A stretch of 64,000 nucleotides of DNA from Ectocarpus siliculosus (lineage: Eukaryota; Sar; Phaeophyceae; Ectocarpales; Ectocarpaceae), in assembly GCA_000310025.1 (NCBI GenBank), contig FN649736.1, positions 4,972,314 to 5,036,313 on the forward strand, given 5' to 3'. Under the pieces are notes generated by a model. That model did not search any database and was not told where the DNA came from. It saw only the letters and a program-made list of their open reading frames with translations. Shown here one piece after another: positions 41,165 to 53,528 of this stretch; within the stretch, counting starts at the first letter, position 1; each line of letters opens with the position of its first letter. The position numbers and the translations under genes were made by a program.

Positions 41165-43372
41165 GGACTTGGTGCAGAGTTCCTCTTCCTTCTCTCCTGC
41201 GTGTAATCCTGGGGGTACTACCAAATCCATCTTGCATGGCCCCTTTCCCCTACCAGTGCCCGTGGTAAAAGGGGAGGAATCCTCAACGGCGATGAGCATA
41301 TATATGGCACTCGCGCAGTGTCTTGAGGACTACTCGAACCATCCTGTTATTTATGGAGGAAGGTTGAGGCGCCGGTCTTGGTGCAGACGAGGGAGTGGGC
41401 TAGCCTCAAGCGGTCCTTGCATGGTAACAATGCACCTGCACCACAAAGTTTGCCTGTGCCGCAGTCTGCTCGATCGTGACTCCCCAGTACACGATCGATA
41501 GTGTGTGTGTGTTCGCGCGGGGTAACCAGGACTATTGGGGGTGACAGCGGCGCCGAACCGGCACTAAACCGGGCACCTGGCACTATTCAACCGGCACTAA
41601 ACAGGGCCCAGTACTGTAATAGTTGTTTGTGGGCCCTCTCGTGCTTGTAGAGTTCAACCAGCTGCGGACCGGCTTCACGTGAGCAGAGTCACGCATGTTG
41701 CAAAGCGTGTCGTTCTGGTTGTCTCTCACGTGAATCGTCGGAATATTTCTAGCATTCATGGGCGTATTGCCTCGCCCCTCAGTGTTCTTGTAAAATCATT
41801 TTGGCCCACGTACGCCCTTCAAGAGGACGCGTTCACACACCCCAATCTGAACCCTTATCTTGCTTGCGAGAGAACTGGGCTTCAGAGGATAGCGGGAGCC
41901 CGATTCTTCTTCAGAATCTTGTCTTCTGTCCCTTTTGGAGTGAATGCTGCATTCGCCAGTGACATCGTCCGAAGCTCCACAAGTTCACATTCCATCTGAA
42001 CCCGGTTGTACTGTCACCGAATGTAGACATATCAACACGAGTAGGTCAGTGTGCAAAGAGGGAGCCATTCTCGACAGACTTATACCGCCTTACATCGCTG
42101 CGCCCCCGACAAAGGAGGCGCTGTCCATGTTGTTTTGTCCATGTTATCCCCTTCCTTGTCGGTGGCCTGGTCAGAACCTCTTGGGGCAAGGCGCTTGTCG
42201 CGGCGCGCACGCTTCTACGTGTGCGCCCGGTCGAACCCGGCAAGGGTTTGTTACCGGAGCACTGGGAAATCTCGGCCCCCGTGTGCCCAATCATTGTTGA
42301 AATTTCGCCCCCGGGGGACGGGTTTTCGGCGAATGATCCTTCTTCCTCAAATGGTCATGGCCATGGCCCTCTGGATGTGTCGGCGGACACACCCGTGGAC
42401 CACGTGACGCAGGTACTGCACATTTGCGTCCGCCGTTTTTCGCGCCGTCGCCGCTTCCCCGCCGCCGTTGTTGGCGGAACATGGCCAAGATTGGGTGAGC
42501 GATACCTCTACGGCGCGTGCGCGCGTGCACAGTCGTACCGGTGCAGTGTGTGTGGCGCCTAGGGTGGCCCTTTTGGACTCGGACTCACCGTCGTCCTTTA
42601 CTAGTGGTGCTTTTCTTTAAGCCGTGGAGGCGTCAGCAGCTGCATCATTCTACAGCCGTCGTTCGGTGCCCGCTCGGCAGTGGGGTACTTTTGGTTCTGG
42701 CCCTACCCTTTAGACCACCTCCTCGATGCGGCTATCGGTCCAATGTTTTGGCGGTGATGTCCGCCGACGTCATGGGTCATGCCCTGCTTTGAACTCTCGC
42801 TTGTCCACTACTCTGCCCACGTGGTCTGCGAGTGGAAGCACTATGGAGATACTTTCTTTTTTGTCGTCGGATTCTGCGGTGGGGGTTTCCGCTATTAGTA
42901 AGTGACGCGAGGCGAGCCCAACAAACCTGAAAAATCACCCGGCATCTCACTTCCTGCGGCACGCCGGCAGGCAGGGTGTCGCTCGTTCCGAAAAGCCCAC
43001 TTAAGTGGAGAACCTAGTTTCAACCCCGGCACTCCCGCTCTCACCGGCAGCTATCTTGTCACGTTCTTCCCGAAACATGACAATCTTTCATTGTCGGACG
43101 CGTTCACTTTTCGACGGGTTTCACCCCCTTGGCCGGATGCGAGGTAGAGCCTGGTGACGTGCATGGAGTGACAATTACTCCTCTTGTACAATAGATTCCG
43201 CTTGCGTCGGTTGACCAACCACCGCAGGCTGCCGTTGGTGCTGGGTCCAATATTCCTGTGCCGCCAGCACATTCAGATGCTAGGCCGCCGCCCCGCGTGA
43301 AGTGAGTTCTTTGCACCCCAACATCCCGGCCGGATTCGGCGAGCTCCGGCTCTCCTGCGGCCCCGTTGCCGC

Positions 43373-44200
43373 CTAAACCGCCGCCTGTGCATTGGCGATG
43401 TTATTGTTGACTTGCGTGACCCGGGCTGGACCACGGGAGCCATTGACAGCCTGGAGGATGTGCTGTGTGACTCCCGGGTGTGTTTTCGGGGTCACCTTCT
43501 GCCTGCTTTTGATTGTTGTTCCCTGAAATCCTTTCGTTTGGACGTGCCCCATGGCAAGAAACCGCTGGCTTTGCTTCCTCAACGGATCAATCCTTGGGTG
43601 GAGAAACAAGTCGATGCCATTCTCGACCGATATTCTACCTTCCCGCGGGACTTATCTAGCACTCGAAATCGCCATGGCTCTCTGGCTTTCATCCCCGAAA
43701 AGGACGGCAACCTGCGGTTGATCGTGAAGTATTGTACCAAAAGATCAACAAACTGTGTGGTCTTGGCCAACAACCGCAGCCGCGTGTTGACCACATCATT
43801 GTTTATCCGCACAAGGAAATGGTGATTTCCGTTTTCGACTTGAACTCCGCATTCCACCAGATCACGGTGAACGATGACACAGACCAGCTGGCGGCGTTTC
43901 GCCTACGCAGCTTTTCCAGTGGATCCGGATAGTCATCCACGAAGTGGTTACAAAGGTCTGGACCAAGTTCTTGCGTATCTAGACAATGTTTTTGTGTTTG
44001 ACGCTGACCCGATCCAACATGCTGCCCACCCGTTGACCTAGAGCAAGCGTTTGTTTTGGAATGAGGCGTTCGTGGAGACCGAGAAAGGGGAGCATGAAAG
44101 CCAAACGTCAGCAACGATGGATCATCCTGCCCACGCCCCCCCTCCCGGCGCAAAGCGGTTTTTTCGTGGTTTTCGTTTCATCCCTAACAGTGCGATGCTG
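43373..44200 (+). pseudogene. Ty3/gypsy-type reverse transcriptase relic
   Basis: Frames after 43560 read LLPQRINPWVEKQVDAILDRY, then SLAFIPEKDGNLRLIVKY, INKLCGLGQQPQPRVD, VISVFDLNSAFHQITVND and a decayed YLDN-containing AYLDNVFVFD near 43970. These are RT blocks 1-5 of gypsy elements, with several frame changes and stops and a large deletion after the active site. A basic tail (KRFFRGFRF) near 44155 may be all that remains of the 3' part. No LTRs were seen. It starts just beyond the end of the segmental duplication. Confidence 0.8.
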
Positions 44201-44719
44201 TTGACTGTGGGTATGGTGGAAAGCATGCGTGATATATGCCACGTCAAATAACAGCGCCATCGCTGTCCCGCAAGACGTCCCATATGCCTCTCTTTGTTGT
44301 GGTCGCTCTTATGTAAGTCGTTTTCAGCGTTTGTTAGCATTTGGACAGCAGCAGGTACGCGCGTATTGAGACCGCACACTCTCCGCTACCTCTGGCCGTA
44401 ACCACTCGGTGAGCACCTCACCGATGCCGAGAGAACCGCTCAAAATTGAACACGAGAAACGTGGCCAGACCCCGGAGTCTGACCCGGGGTCCATCAGACA
44501 CTGAAACTGAAGCCGCATTCTCTATGAACCTCAAATACCGAGCTATCGTTGTCTAACTCTCCGGTCTGCCCAGAAGCCCCCTGCGCTGGTCACCATAGCA
44601 GCACTGTTGTCGTTTTCGGGGGAAGGTTAAACTTGTCTTGAAAACACGAAGCCACTACATGCAACGAAGAGTAAACTCACTTGACAGGTTTCCCCTTGTT
44701 CCAAACTGATACAAAAAAA

Positions 44720-44806
44720 AAACACCCCGTTGCCCTCCGAGTTCTCGTACCACGCCAACCCATCCCAACCGGATGCTGACACGACGTCAAGATCGTCGTC
44801 TCCATC
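44720..44806 (-). pseudogene. Single VCBS/FG-GAP repeat motif
   Basis: The minus strand encodes DGDDDLDVVSASGWDG then LAWYENSEGNGVF, a close match to the VCBS/FG-GAP repeat pattern (DGDGDLDVLSAS...WYEN.G.G.F), which forms Ca-binding blades of beta-propellers in surface proteins. Only one repeat is visible and no neighbouring exon repeats it. It is either an isolated exon of a gene I could not assemble or a relic. Confidence 0.55.
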
Positions 44807-44849
44807 TATGTAGGTGCGCCAGCGCCAGCGCACAATATGCACCATTGAC

Positions 44850-47242
44850 CGTTTTGTCGAAAGATCAAGGCCGATCGCGAAAGTTCTCTCTCCGTCGGAA
44901 TTCTTATGATTCACCAAAAAACTCGATCGGCGTATTTCATGTGTGGTTTCGTTCGGAGGACGGGACATTCCATTGAGCTCAGGGACGGCGACGACACGGG
45001 GCCTTCCTGGAATGGAATCCCCACGAAAGCCTTCTTCATGGAATGGAATCTCCCATGAAAGTCAATCGACACCACAGACACGAAGAAGGAGCAGATTCAG
45101 ACAGACGCCATCGTGGTGGGGCGTTCGCTTTGGCCGGCGGAAGGAAGTTCGTATTCTCGCCAGGCCTTTTTTTGGCCATCCTCTGCGTCTTTCTTCTTCC
45201 GGAGCCCACACGCGAACGTAGTGTCAACGCCGAAAGTGCTGTTATTCAAACGATTTTCTGTTGCTTCTTTTTCTTTCGAATCGAGTCTGTCTGTTGTTCT
45301 GTTGCTGACGTAACGAGTCTCCCACCCCACCCGTTGGGGTTTTGGTAGCAACGCAGAAGCCCGCGGCACCCGGGAAGGTCCGACTGACTTTGTGACTCGC
45401 GGTCGGTCCTGGAAAGAATGATCAATTTGCGATAATTTTCATTCCTGCCAGCTTCAAAATCTGCCGCGACGACAACGTTGCTTGCGCCAAACAAAAATCG
45501 AAGGCTTCTTTGTGCGCTCAACCTTTAAGTAAACAAATCGAATCGAAAACTTCTGGTCAACAAATAATTTGACGTCATGACCGTAGGGACACCATCACAA
45601 ACAGCACGTCGTCCTCCACTCGTACGTGTAAGCGTTTGTGTTTGTGTCAATCTCCTCCCCGGAGAGCTTTTATTCTTACATTGCCTATACTGTACTAATA
45701 TCGACGAAAAGTCAAAACAAAAAAAAACATGAACAAACAAAACTACGCGAAGGCGAGCGTCACATCGTCCTTGCAAAAAACTTGATGATGAATAGCCCCG
45801 CCATTCCACACGAAGAGAATAATAACACCATGGTATATTACCGCGCCTACCGTGCTTGTTATGTAGACAGCAAAATTTTTGTTTTATGCAAGGGAAACAC
45901 CACCACCACCACCAAATCCCCGGGACCTGATTGGTTGGTAGCCGCAAACATAGGGGCAGGGGGGCGCAAGGCGACTGGAACTACTTGTCAAACGTTGAGC
46001 GCCGCAAAGGCCGGCTACTCGACAAGAAAAAAGCACAAAAAAAACAAAACATTATGCGACTACCCTCCTCACCAACGACACGCACAGCAATATACCACCT
46101 GCAGCAGCAGATTGATTTCCACAGAAACACTGGAAAGCTTCGCGACCGCTGTGCTTCCACAAAAAAAAACATACACAACAACAGGAGGACTCCTACAGTC
46201 AGTTACACAACACGGGAGGCTAGACGAATCGTGAGCGAGAGCACGAGGCCATCTTAAGCTCTTCGCGCATCAATTGTGCGTGAGGTACACATTCATATGC
46301 ATATAATCCAAATTAACTTGTACAGCAGCATCAAACTACACTCTTCAACAACGGTCACAAGACGCAGCGCTCCATGCACCAAAAAGTACTCCCTACAGAC
46401 TACGCGGCACATGCTGCTGTGTGTGGCAAGCGGGCACCCTACTTTCTCGCTCGGGCGTGCGCTAGTCGATAGGGAAACATCCAGACGACAACACAACAAA
46501 TTGCATGAAGCGGTACAAAGCGAAGCAAGCGGGGATTGCAACACCAAGCGCGTGTCACTCTCGACTCCTTGCATCGATACCAGACCAAGCACGGTGAAAA
46601 GTCAAAGGGCGGGGGGTGGGTGTGCCGGCAACACTGTATGCCGCGTACCCCCCCCCCCCCCCTTGTTTCCCAGAAACACCCCCCCGCTAGCAGTATTACT
46701 ACTACTGTGGGAACCACAACCCTCTCCCGCGCGCCTGAAACAAACAACGCAATGCAAAAAAAAACTTGTCCTCGGTCGAACAGGCCCATCGAGCAAAAAT
46801 AAAACATGCCTTCTCGCGCCGGGATGATGGCCGAAAACACCTGTCTGGCGAAGATCAAGCCAAAAACAGCGTGGCCATCTATCTCTTCATCATCACAACC
46901 ACTACCGCCACCGTCCAAGTCAGACGGCAAAAAAAAAAAAACACGCACGTAAGACAGACAGACACGCACACAAAAAACGAAAGCAACCTGTCCGCACGAT
47001 CCCCTCGCATGCCTAAATCAAGCAGCAGCAAGTCGTTTTATGCCTCGCCTCGCGTTGCTTTTGATTGCTCAGCGGCGCTTCATCGCGCGGTGGATACCAG
47101 ATAAAAATGGCAACAAAAATAAGCATGGGACAAGGACACACTCGGAGCCCCTGTTCAGGTCCAGCAGCGGTGGCGAAACAAACACCAGCAGCACGTCAAA
47201 CGTTTGTGCGCGCGCCGCCCCTTCTCTACACGACGCCACGCC
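44850..47242. other. No gene recognised
   Basis: Mixed sequence with A-runs, CA-rich stretches and a C-run at 46649-46662. Open frames of 100-190 codons exist on both strands but have low-complexity or biased composition and no domain signature. Confidence 0.4.
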
Positions 47243-50200
47243 CTACAAGCGAGGCCCCGCGCCTCCGCTGGCAGCGGCCCCGTTCCGTGCCCCCGCCACC
47301 GCCGCCGCCTCCGCCGCCGCCTCCCGGAACTCCTCCGTGTTGCCGCCGAACACCACTCCCCCACGGCCGTCGCTGAAGCCCTTGTGGCTGCCGCGTCTCT
47401 CTTCCGCCGCCTCCGCCACTATCTCCTCCTTTTCCTCCGTGGCGTCCGTCGCCTGCGCGACGTCGTCGGGAAGGCCCTCTGTCGTGGAAGCTCTGGCGGC
47501 CGAGGAGGCCAACTCTCTCGTCGAACTCCCGGCAAGCCCTTCCCCGCCGTTACCGGGATACTCTTCGTCGATTCCGTCGCCGCCCAAGGAGTACTCCCGC
47601 GGGACTACCACGTAGCTGGGCGCAGAAGCGGGCTGTACGACGATGGAGCCTTGCGGCTGGCCGCCCTGGTCCGGCAGAACGATGGCCCCGCGGGTTGACC
47701 TCGTCGAACCTGATCCTGCGGGACCCCCACCCCCGAACGCCTGCCCCGGTGCCGCAGCAGCTGCCGTTGTTGGCGTTGTTGCTTCCGCCTCCCCCCCTTC
47801 TCCCGCCTCCACGTCCACCGAAGCCTGCCGCGGGGCGACGGCCGACCCCACGTAGTCCATCTCGGAGTGGCCGTAGGAAGCGGGAAGGGTCGGTCCCATG
47901 GCGAGCTGCACCTGTTGGTTGTGGTCGTGCGATCGATAACGCGCGCGGCACACGTACAAGGGATGCGTCAAGGGGTTTTTTCCTTCTGGGTTGACAGTTG
48001 AAAGCACGGCAAGAGCACTTCTGACAGCACGCGCAAGAAACAAAAATACAACGAAAACTACCCTCATTACTGTAAGCACCTCCACGTCTCCAAACAAATC
48101 CTTTCTCTCTCCCCCGTCTTTTCATTGGTCAACCGGTTCGCGCGGTCGATGCTAACATTACACGCACACACGAAAGCGCATCACAACAACAGCAGACTCT
48201 CATTCCACGAACTCTTCCCGCGCCCCTCTTCGCTTCTCTCTCTTCTCTCACATCTTCGTTGGTGTAAGTGCGGCGGCTGCTGGAAAACCTTATCGTCGTT
48301 GGCGCCACCAGGTTGATCCCCAAGCGATCAGACACCGATCGGTAGACGCGGTCGCAGCACGTCCTTCGGGCCTCCACGTTGGCCTTGCAGTACGCACACA
48401 CGGCCTTCGTCTCCAGCCAAGGGTCGATGCATTCCTAACACACACAATGCGTATTTACGAGAGAAGCGCAATGTTCGCTAGATTTTTCAACACATCGCCG
48501 AGAGATGACCAGCTACACACAACGCGGACGACAGGAGGGCAAAGTTCGTGAGATTTTCATTTCATTACATCGTCGAAAGAAGACCAGCAAGATCAACATC
48601 AAAGACACGTGTATGTGCAGCTCGCTGCGTGCGAAACAATAAAAATGAGCTTCAGAGAGTGGCCAAGAACCAAGATCACAAACACACTGGTTATTCCTTC
48701 TGCAAGCCCAAAAACAACACAAACAACGACCAAATAACAATCCATAGCCCACCAGACACGCACCTTATGGAACCTGTGCCCACACCCGGGGATGATTCGA
48801 AGCTCGTCCCCGGTCTCGTACTCCACCAAACAAATAGCACACATGTCTTCGGTGCTATCCCGCGCCCCCTCCCCTTCCCCGCCCTCCGCCCCCGCCACAA
48901 CCGCGGTCTTAGGCGCTGCCGTACTACTGCCGGGGGGCCCGTGAAGATCCGATCCCGTGACCCCCCCCTCTTCTCCCGCCGCCGCGGCTTCCGTGTCGTC
49001 TGGCTTCTTGCCGTCGGAAGCTGGTGTTTTCTTGTCTCCCTTTTTTTGAGCCGTACCGGAGACGGGTCTCTTGTAGCGAGTCTGGGGGAGGCGCTCGATG
49101 CTCCTCTTTGTTAGCCCCTCCTCCTGCGAGTAGCGTAGGCTGCCCGTCGGATCGTTCCGTAGGAGGCAGAGGTCCATCACCTAAAAGCGGAGAGACGGGT
49201 GGGGGGCGGTGTGTGTGCTTTTTTATTGTTAGCATCGACCGCGCTAACCGGCTGACCAATGAAAAGACGTCAGTCTCAGTGCGTGTGTGTGTGTGTGTGT
49301 GCGTGTACACATTCATTAGCGTCGACCACGCTACTCGGCTAAACGGTTCTGTTGAACAAGCCTGGACGTAAAAAGCTGTTTGCTTCAGCTGAGGACAGCT
49401 CCAGCTCGCCACTAGCAACAACACACGCTGCTGGATATTGCCAGAGTCTACCGAGCAACGAGCAACCGAAAAAACAACTCGTTCGCTGAACGCTATGCTT
49501 GGACCTTCTTCGGACCTTGCTCTCTGTCCGCCGACATCATTCCGTTGCTCTTCCAGTTAGCAAGGTTAGCAGGGGGTCTATACTTTACTACAGAAGAGAC
49601 GCCCTGTGTGTGTCTGTCTGTCTGTCTCTGTCTGTCTTATCTGTCTGTTTATCCCCCGCCCTTGCTCTCTTACCCTCTCTCTGTTTCTGTTTGCCTACGT
49701 CTCTCTCTGTTCTTGTTTGTTCATCTCTCTGTCTCACCTTACGAACCACGCACAGCAGAATGAGCGTGAGCACACCGCACCCGACGACGATCGAGATGGT
49801 GATGAGCATCACGTCCCTCGCCTGCTCCGCCTCCGCCTCCTCCATCGCCTCCTCCGCCTCCTCCGCCTCCTCACCCACATCATCACTCACGCGCACGGGA
49901 TCATCATCCTCCGGAAAAACCTGTCCGCCCCCGCCTGGGTTCGTTTCTGCCGATGAGGTCGGCACCGGCACCATTATCTGCATCCGCCGAGGTGAAGGAA
50001 CGGGAACCAAGTCTTCGCGGCTTGCTACGCGGGAGGTTAAGCCCTCCTCGGTAACGGTATCCGCAGCGGCGGCGGCGGCGGCGGCGGCGGCGGCGTTGGC
50101 CCCATCCGGGTGTTTCGCGCCGTTGCTGTGGGGCCGGGTAGGTCTGCAACATCAGAAAATGTTCCCGTTACACGCAACACAAGAAGGAAGAACAGGTTTA

Positions 50201-53200
50201 TTTACACAGCGCATGAAAGAACGAAGAGATAAAAAATCGTGGGCGGGTTCGATGTTATCTCTCTCCGCATGTACATGTTGCAGGGAGGCGATTGAAGGGT
50301 AGTGCGACCGTACGTGTCCACTGTGTAGTTTCGCATCACCGCGTCAGGCAAGCGTGTAGCAAATGGAAAACCAACTCGTCCCTACCCCGCATGTCTGCGC
50401 ATATATACCGTAAATGACACAAGATAACACACCCCCTGGACCGATTTTAAAATCTCGATTTCTCAACAACAGAAGGAGTCACAGCGCCGAAAACGGTGGC
50501 GTTGAAGCTGTCTCGTCGAGAGCTTTCCGAAAATGTATTGTTTCACTAATGCACCCTCTTCGTCGTGGTGTAATCGAGCTTTGAAAATTGGTCCAGGGGG
50601 TGTGTTATCTTGTGTCACATACGGTATTGTATGGATCATTGCAAATTGAGCCGTTTTTCCCTACAAATCGTGTTTGCTTTTCCATGCATTAGCCTGAGAC
50701 ATGCGCAAGCCTTGCCTATAGTTGGGGGAAAAAAAAACAAAGATTGTTGAAAAAAAAAAAAACAGCTCGAACCGGTGGGTGAACACCAAGCTGCTTTCTC
50801 GTCAGCTAACGTCAGTGCGTGTGTTGGTGTGGACGGGGGGGTGGTGGGTAACAGCCCGGCTGCCGCTGAGAGTTACCCAAGCACACAAATAGGCATGCGC
50901 GCGCGCCACACACAGCAGTTCGCGCACATGCGTGTGCAGCAGAGTCCACGACTTTCCTAAGGTGAAAATACAACCAGTGGGGTCGAGGGGCGCCTTCGAC
51001 CTGATTCTCACACCGTTGGTTTCACTCATGAGTGTATGCGTCTCTGTGGTTGGGTCCACTCCCGGTCTTCCTGTTCGCTGCTGCCCTGTGTAATATCATT
51101 GGGCAACATGCCGGCCATGCTGCAACGCCCAAGATCTGGCCGTGGTTTACCAAGTTGATTGATAACTGGTTTGCCCTCTGGTATCAATGCAGGGAGGGGA
51201 GGAGACAACTACAACCCGGGCTCGGAACACTTGTCAAGCTTAACCTATGCATACGTTGATGCAGGGATGGTTAAGCAAGTGTTGTTCGTTCTAACGGCGA
51301 CGCTAACCTCATCGTCGGGGTCGTTTACTCATCCTATTTACAAGTATTTACCGCACGGGATAACACCCCGTGTTCCTCCGTAAACTACCCGCTGTGTACG
51401 TGTACCTGGTGTTGACGTTTTGGTCTCTTTAATTCTACAAGTATTGCAGCGAGACTACCATTCGAGGCAAGCCTCAGAAAGGGATGAGTTCAAGCCCTTA
51501 CACATGAGGGTTTATGATGGTTGACGGTCCCCTCTTCCTCTGTTCCTGTCTAAACAACAAAGAACCGTTCCATCCCATGCTCAGTACCTTCAACATCCGC
51601 ACGGGTCCAACTCATGCCAACGCCTCCCATTGTGCCCAACGGCATTTCTCGCCCCCCTCCATGTATATGTACTATTTCGCTTGTTTTCGTGCTTGGGGAC
51701 ATACTTCGCTGGCGGAGGAGAGTCTTTGCTCACGTTTCCTTCTCAGGGGCACGAAGGGGGGTCGTCGGTACATCACCGCGCACGCCGGGGACCGCCAGCC
51801 ACCCGTGGCGCTTTTGCAATCGGGCCCCGCGACATATGTGCTTGCCGAACGAGGACAGCAGTCATTTTTCTTTTTTTTCTTTTTCCGTCTCATCTATTCT
51901 GTCGCCAATCTACACCTGCTGTAAACCAGTTACCAGTTATAGCGCCCGCACTCAAGATCTTTGTGTGCGTATTCTACAGTAAGGTCATGGTCCCGGTTTA
52001 GCGGTCCAAATAAATGTTGCAACCGCTATTGAGGGCATCACTGCTAAACGGAATCGGCAGTTACATGGTAGTTTGACCACCGAGGTGCCACGAGATTTTG
52101 GGACCGCTACTGCTGTATACAACGTGTGTGTCAGTCCGGGGGGTCAACAGGAGGAAGGGAACCCACGGGGATTGTCCGTTTTCGTTTTTTTTTGTCCCAA
52201 CTAAATATGCTGTTCCCCATGCAGTGGTTGCCTTCGTTAGGAGGGTTGTTGTGCAGTCCACCTTCTCCTGTTGTCAGCGGAAATCGCTTTAACTGAAAGA
52301 AGTTCAAGTAAGTCAGTCCAGTTCAATCCCGAGAGAGATTCCAACCCACACCCCGCTGCTTTAATTTTTGACAGACCAGTAGGGTTTGCAAGGTTACCCA
52401 CTGCTGCTTCCGTAAACACCACACGGCGGTTTCACAAAATTTGGTCGTTTATTTTTAGTCGTTCTGTGGGACCTTACTCTGTATCCGACGGAGATAGATA
52501 CTGGAAGGGTAGGAACTCTTCCGTCGTCTATGATAATAGGCAAACTGGTGATAAAATAATAACTAATCGGCCTGGGGTAGATTGTACGCTACCAGCAGTC
52601 AAATCAAACGGTAAAACATAGTTGGAGCGTGTTTCTGGCAGAAGGCGGAAGACACCGCTTGGAGTATCGGGTGGTTGCATGCATTCGTCCACTGGTCGTC
52701 GGGAATTGTGGGCTGGGATTTGTGTACTGCTGTATAGTCTAGATACTCTGTGGGTAGGGTGTAGTTTCAGTCTTTGTCTTGAACTTCATGCAAGAGGGAA
52801 CACAAGGAAGAGCAAGAATTAGGTGTAGAACGGATACCAACCCATGGTCCTTCATAGGCAGCAGTTCCACCATCCCCCTCCCCCGGTTTTGAGAGACATC
52901 ACGCGCGCTCTGCTCTGCCGGGCGATTTCGGCGCATCGGGTATACGACTTGCCGGGGTGCAGGTCCCTCTCTATAAATAAAGGAGAGGATTGTTTTCGGC
53001 CCTGATGCCAGGTTGATGCTGCTCCCAAGACGTCTTCGGTTGTGTAATTGGAATGCTTTTCCCTCTCTCGGAACTCACACGTGTTCAAACCTGACGACAT
53101 CGGCCCACGCCGAAGCTCGGGCAGCATCCCCACCGGTGCCCCCCTCTTCCTTTAGCACGCCAGCCTCCTCCTCCCTTGGGGAGTAGCCCTCTGCCCTGCT

Positions 53201-53497
53201 GTGCTGCCGCGCCTCCGTCGTCCCTCTTGTTCCAGCAGCAGAAATCGATGCCGCAGCAGGCAAACCCGCCGGTCTGGTTCCAAGCGGAGCTCCTGCCGCC
53301 GCCGCAAACTCGGCAGTAGCAGTGCTGCGGCACAGGCAGAGGGCGTGGACGATAGTGGCGGCACAGACGGCTGCCGCGAGGCTGTGGAGCCTGCCGCTGC
53401 TGGTCCCATGTCGGCGGCGCCTCGTTGTAGTTGGTGGTCTGCTCGCCATGCAACCTCGGCCCCACGGCAAGTACCGCCTCCTGCTGCTGCCGCTGCC

Positions 53498-53528
<31 letters not shown>

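Larger units (their letters stand above)
39592..41616. mobile_element. Non-autonomous Tc1/mariner-like element, 2025 bp
   Basis: Ends are perfect 27-base inverted repeats starting CAGTACTGGGCCCTGTTTAG (39592-39618 and 41590-41616). The element is flanked by a TA duplication (39590-39591, 41617-41618). The left duplication copy has the uninterrupted site GGTATAATAG at about 4451-4460, which fixes the ends to the base. CAGT ends and TA targets are typical of Tc1/mariner. No DDE transposase is encoded. The interior holds a dispersed repeat (40251-40398) and a LINE C-terminal relic (about 40803-41164). A 31-base block (39636-39666) recurs in direct orientation near the right end (41557-41587). 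Confidence 0.93.
39220..42624 (-). pseudogene. Possible antisense gene, right copy, disrupted
   Basis: Counterpart of the minus-strand segments at 4172-5520. The last segment (39573 downwards) is open and reads through AAG where the left copy has TAG. It either splices at a GTACGT after 39307 or reads on to a stop at 39220, overlapping the 3' end of the LNR frame by 29 bases. At the 5' end the ATG of the left copy is ACG here, and the next-but-one codon is TAA. A 2.0-kb transposable element sits 16 bases upstream of the last segment's acceptor. This copy therefore looks non-functional. Confidence 0.35.
35301..42630. repeat. Segmental duplication, right copy
   Basis: Direct repeat of 1-5524, with the insertion 39592-41616 unique to this copy. 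Both exons and introns are conserved, including splice sites. The first exon of the LNR gene (33823-33991) must have lain left of the window in the other copy if the duplication included it. Confidence 0.95.

Noticed and set aside
46439-46969. 176-codon hydrophobic frame on the minus strand
   Set aside because: Arises from poly-A/poly-C and CA-rich DNA; no start context or conserved feature.
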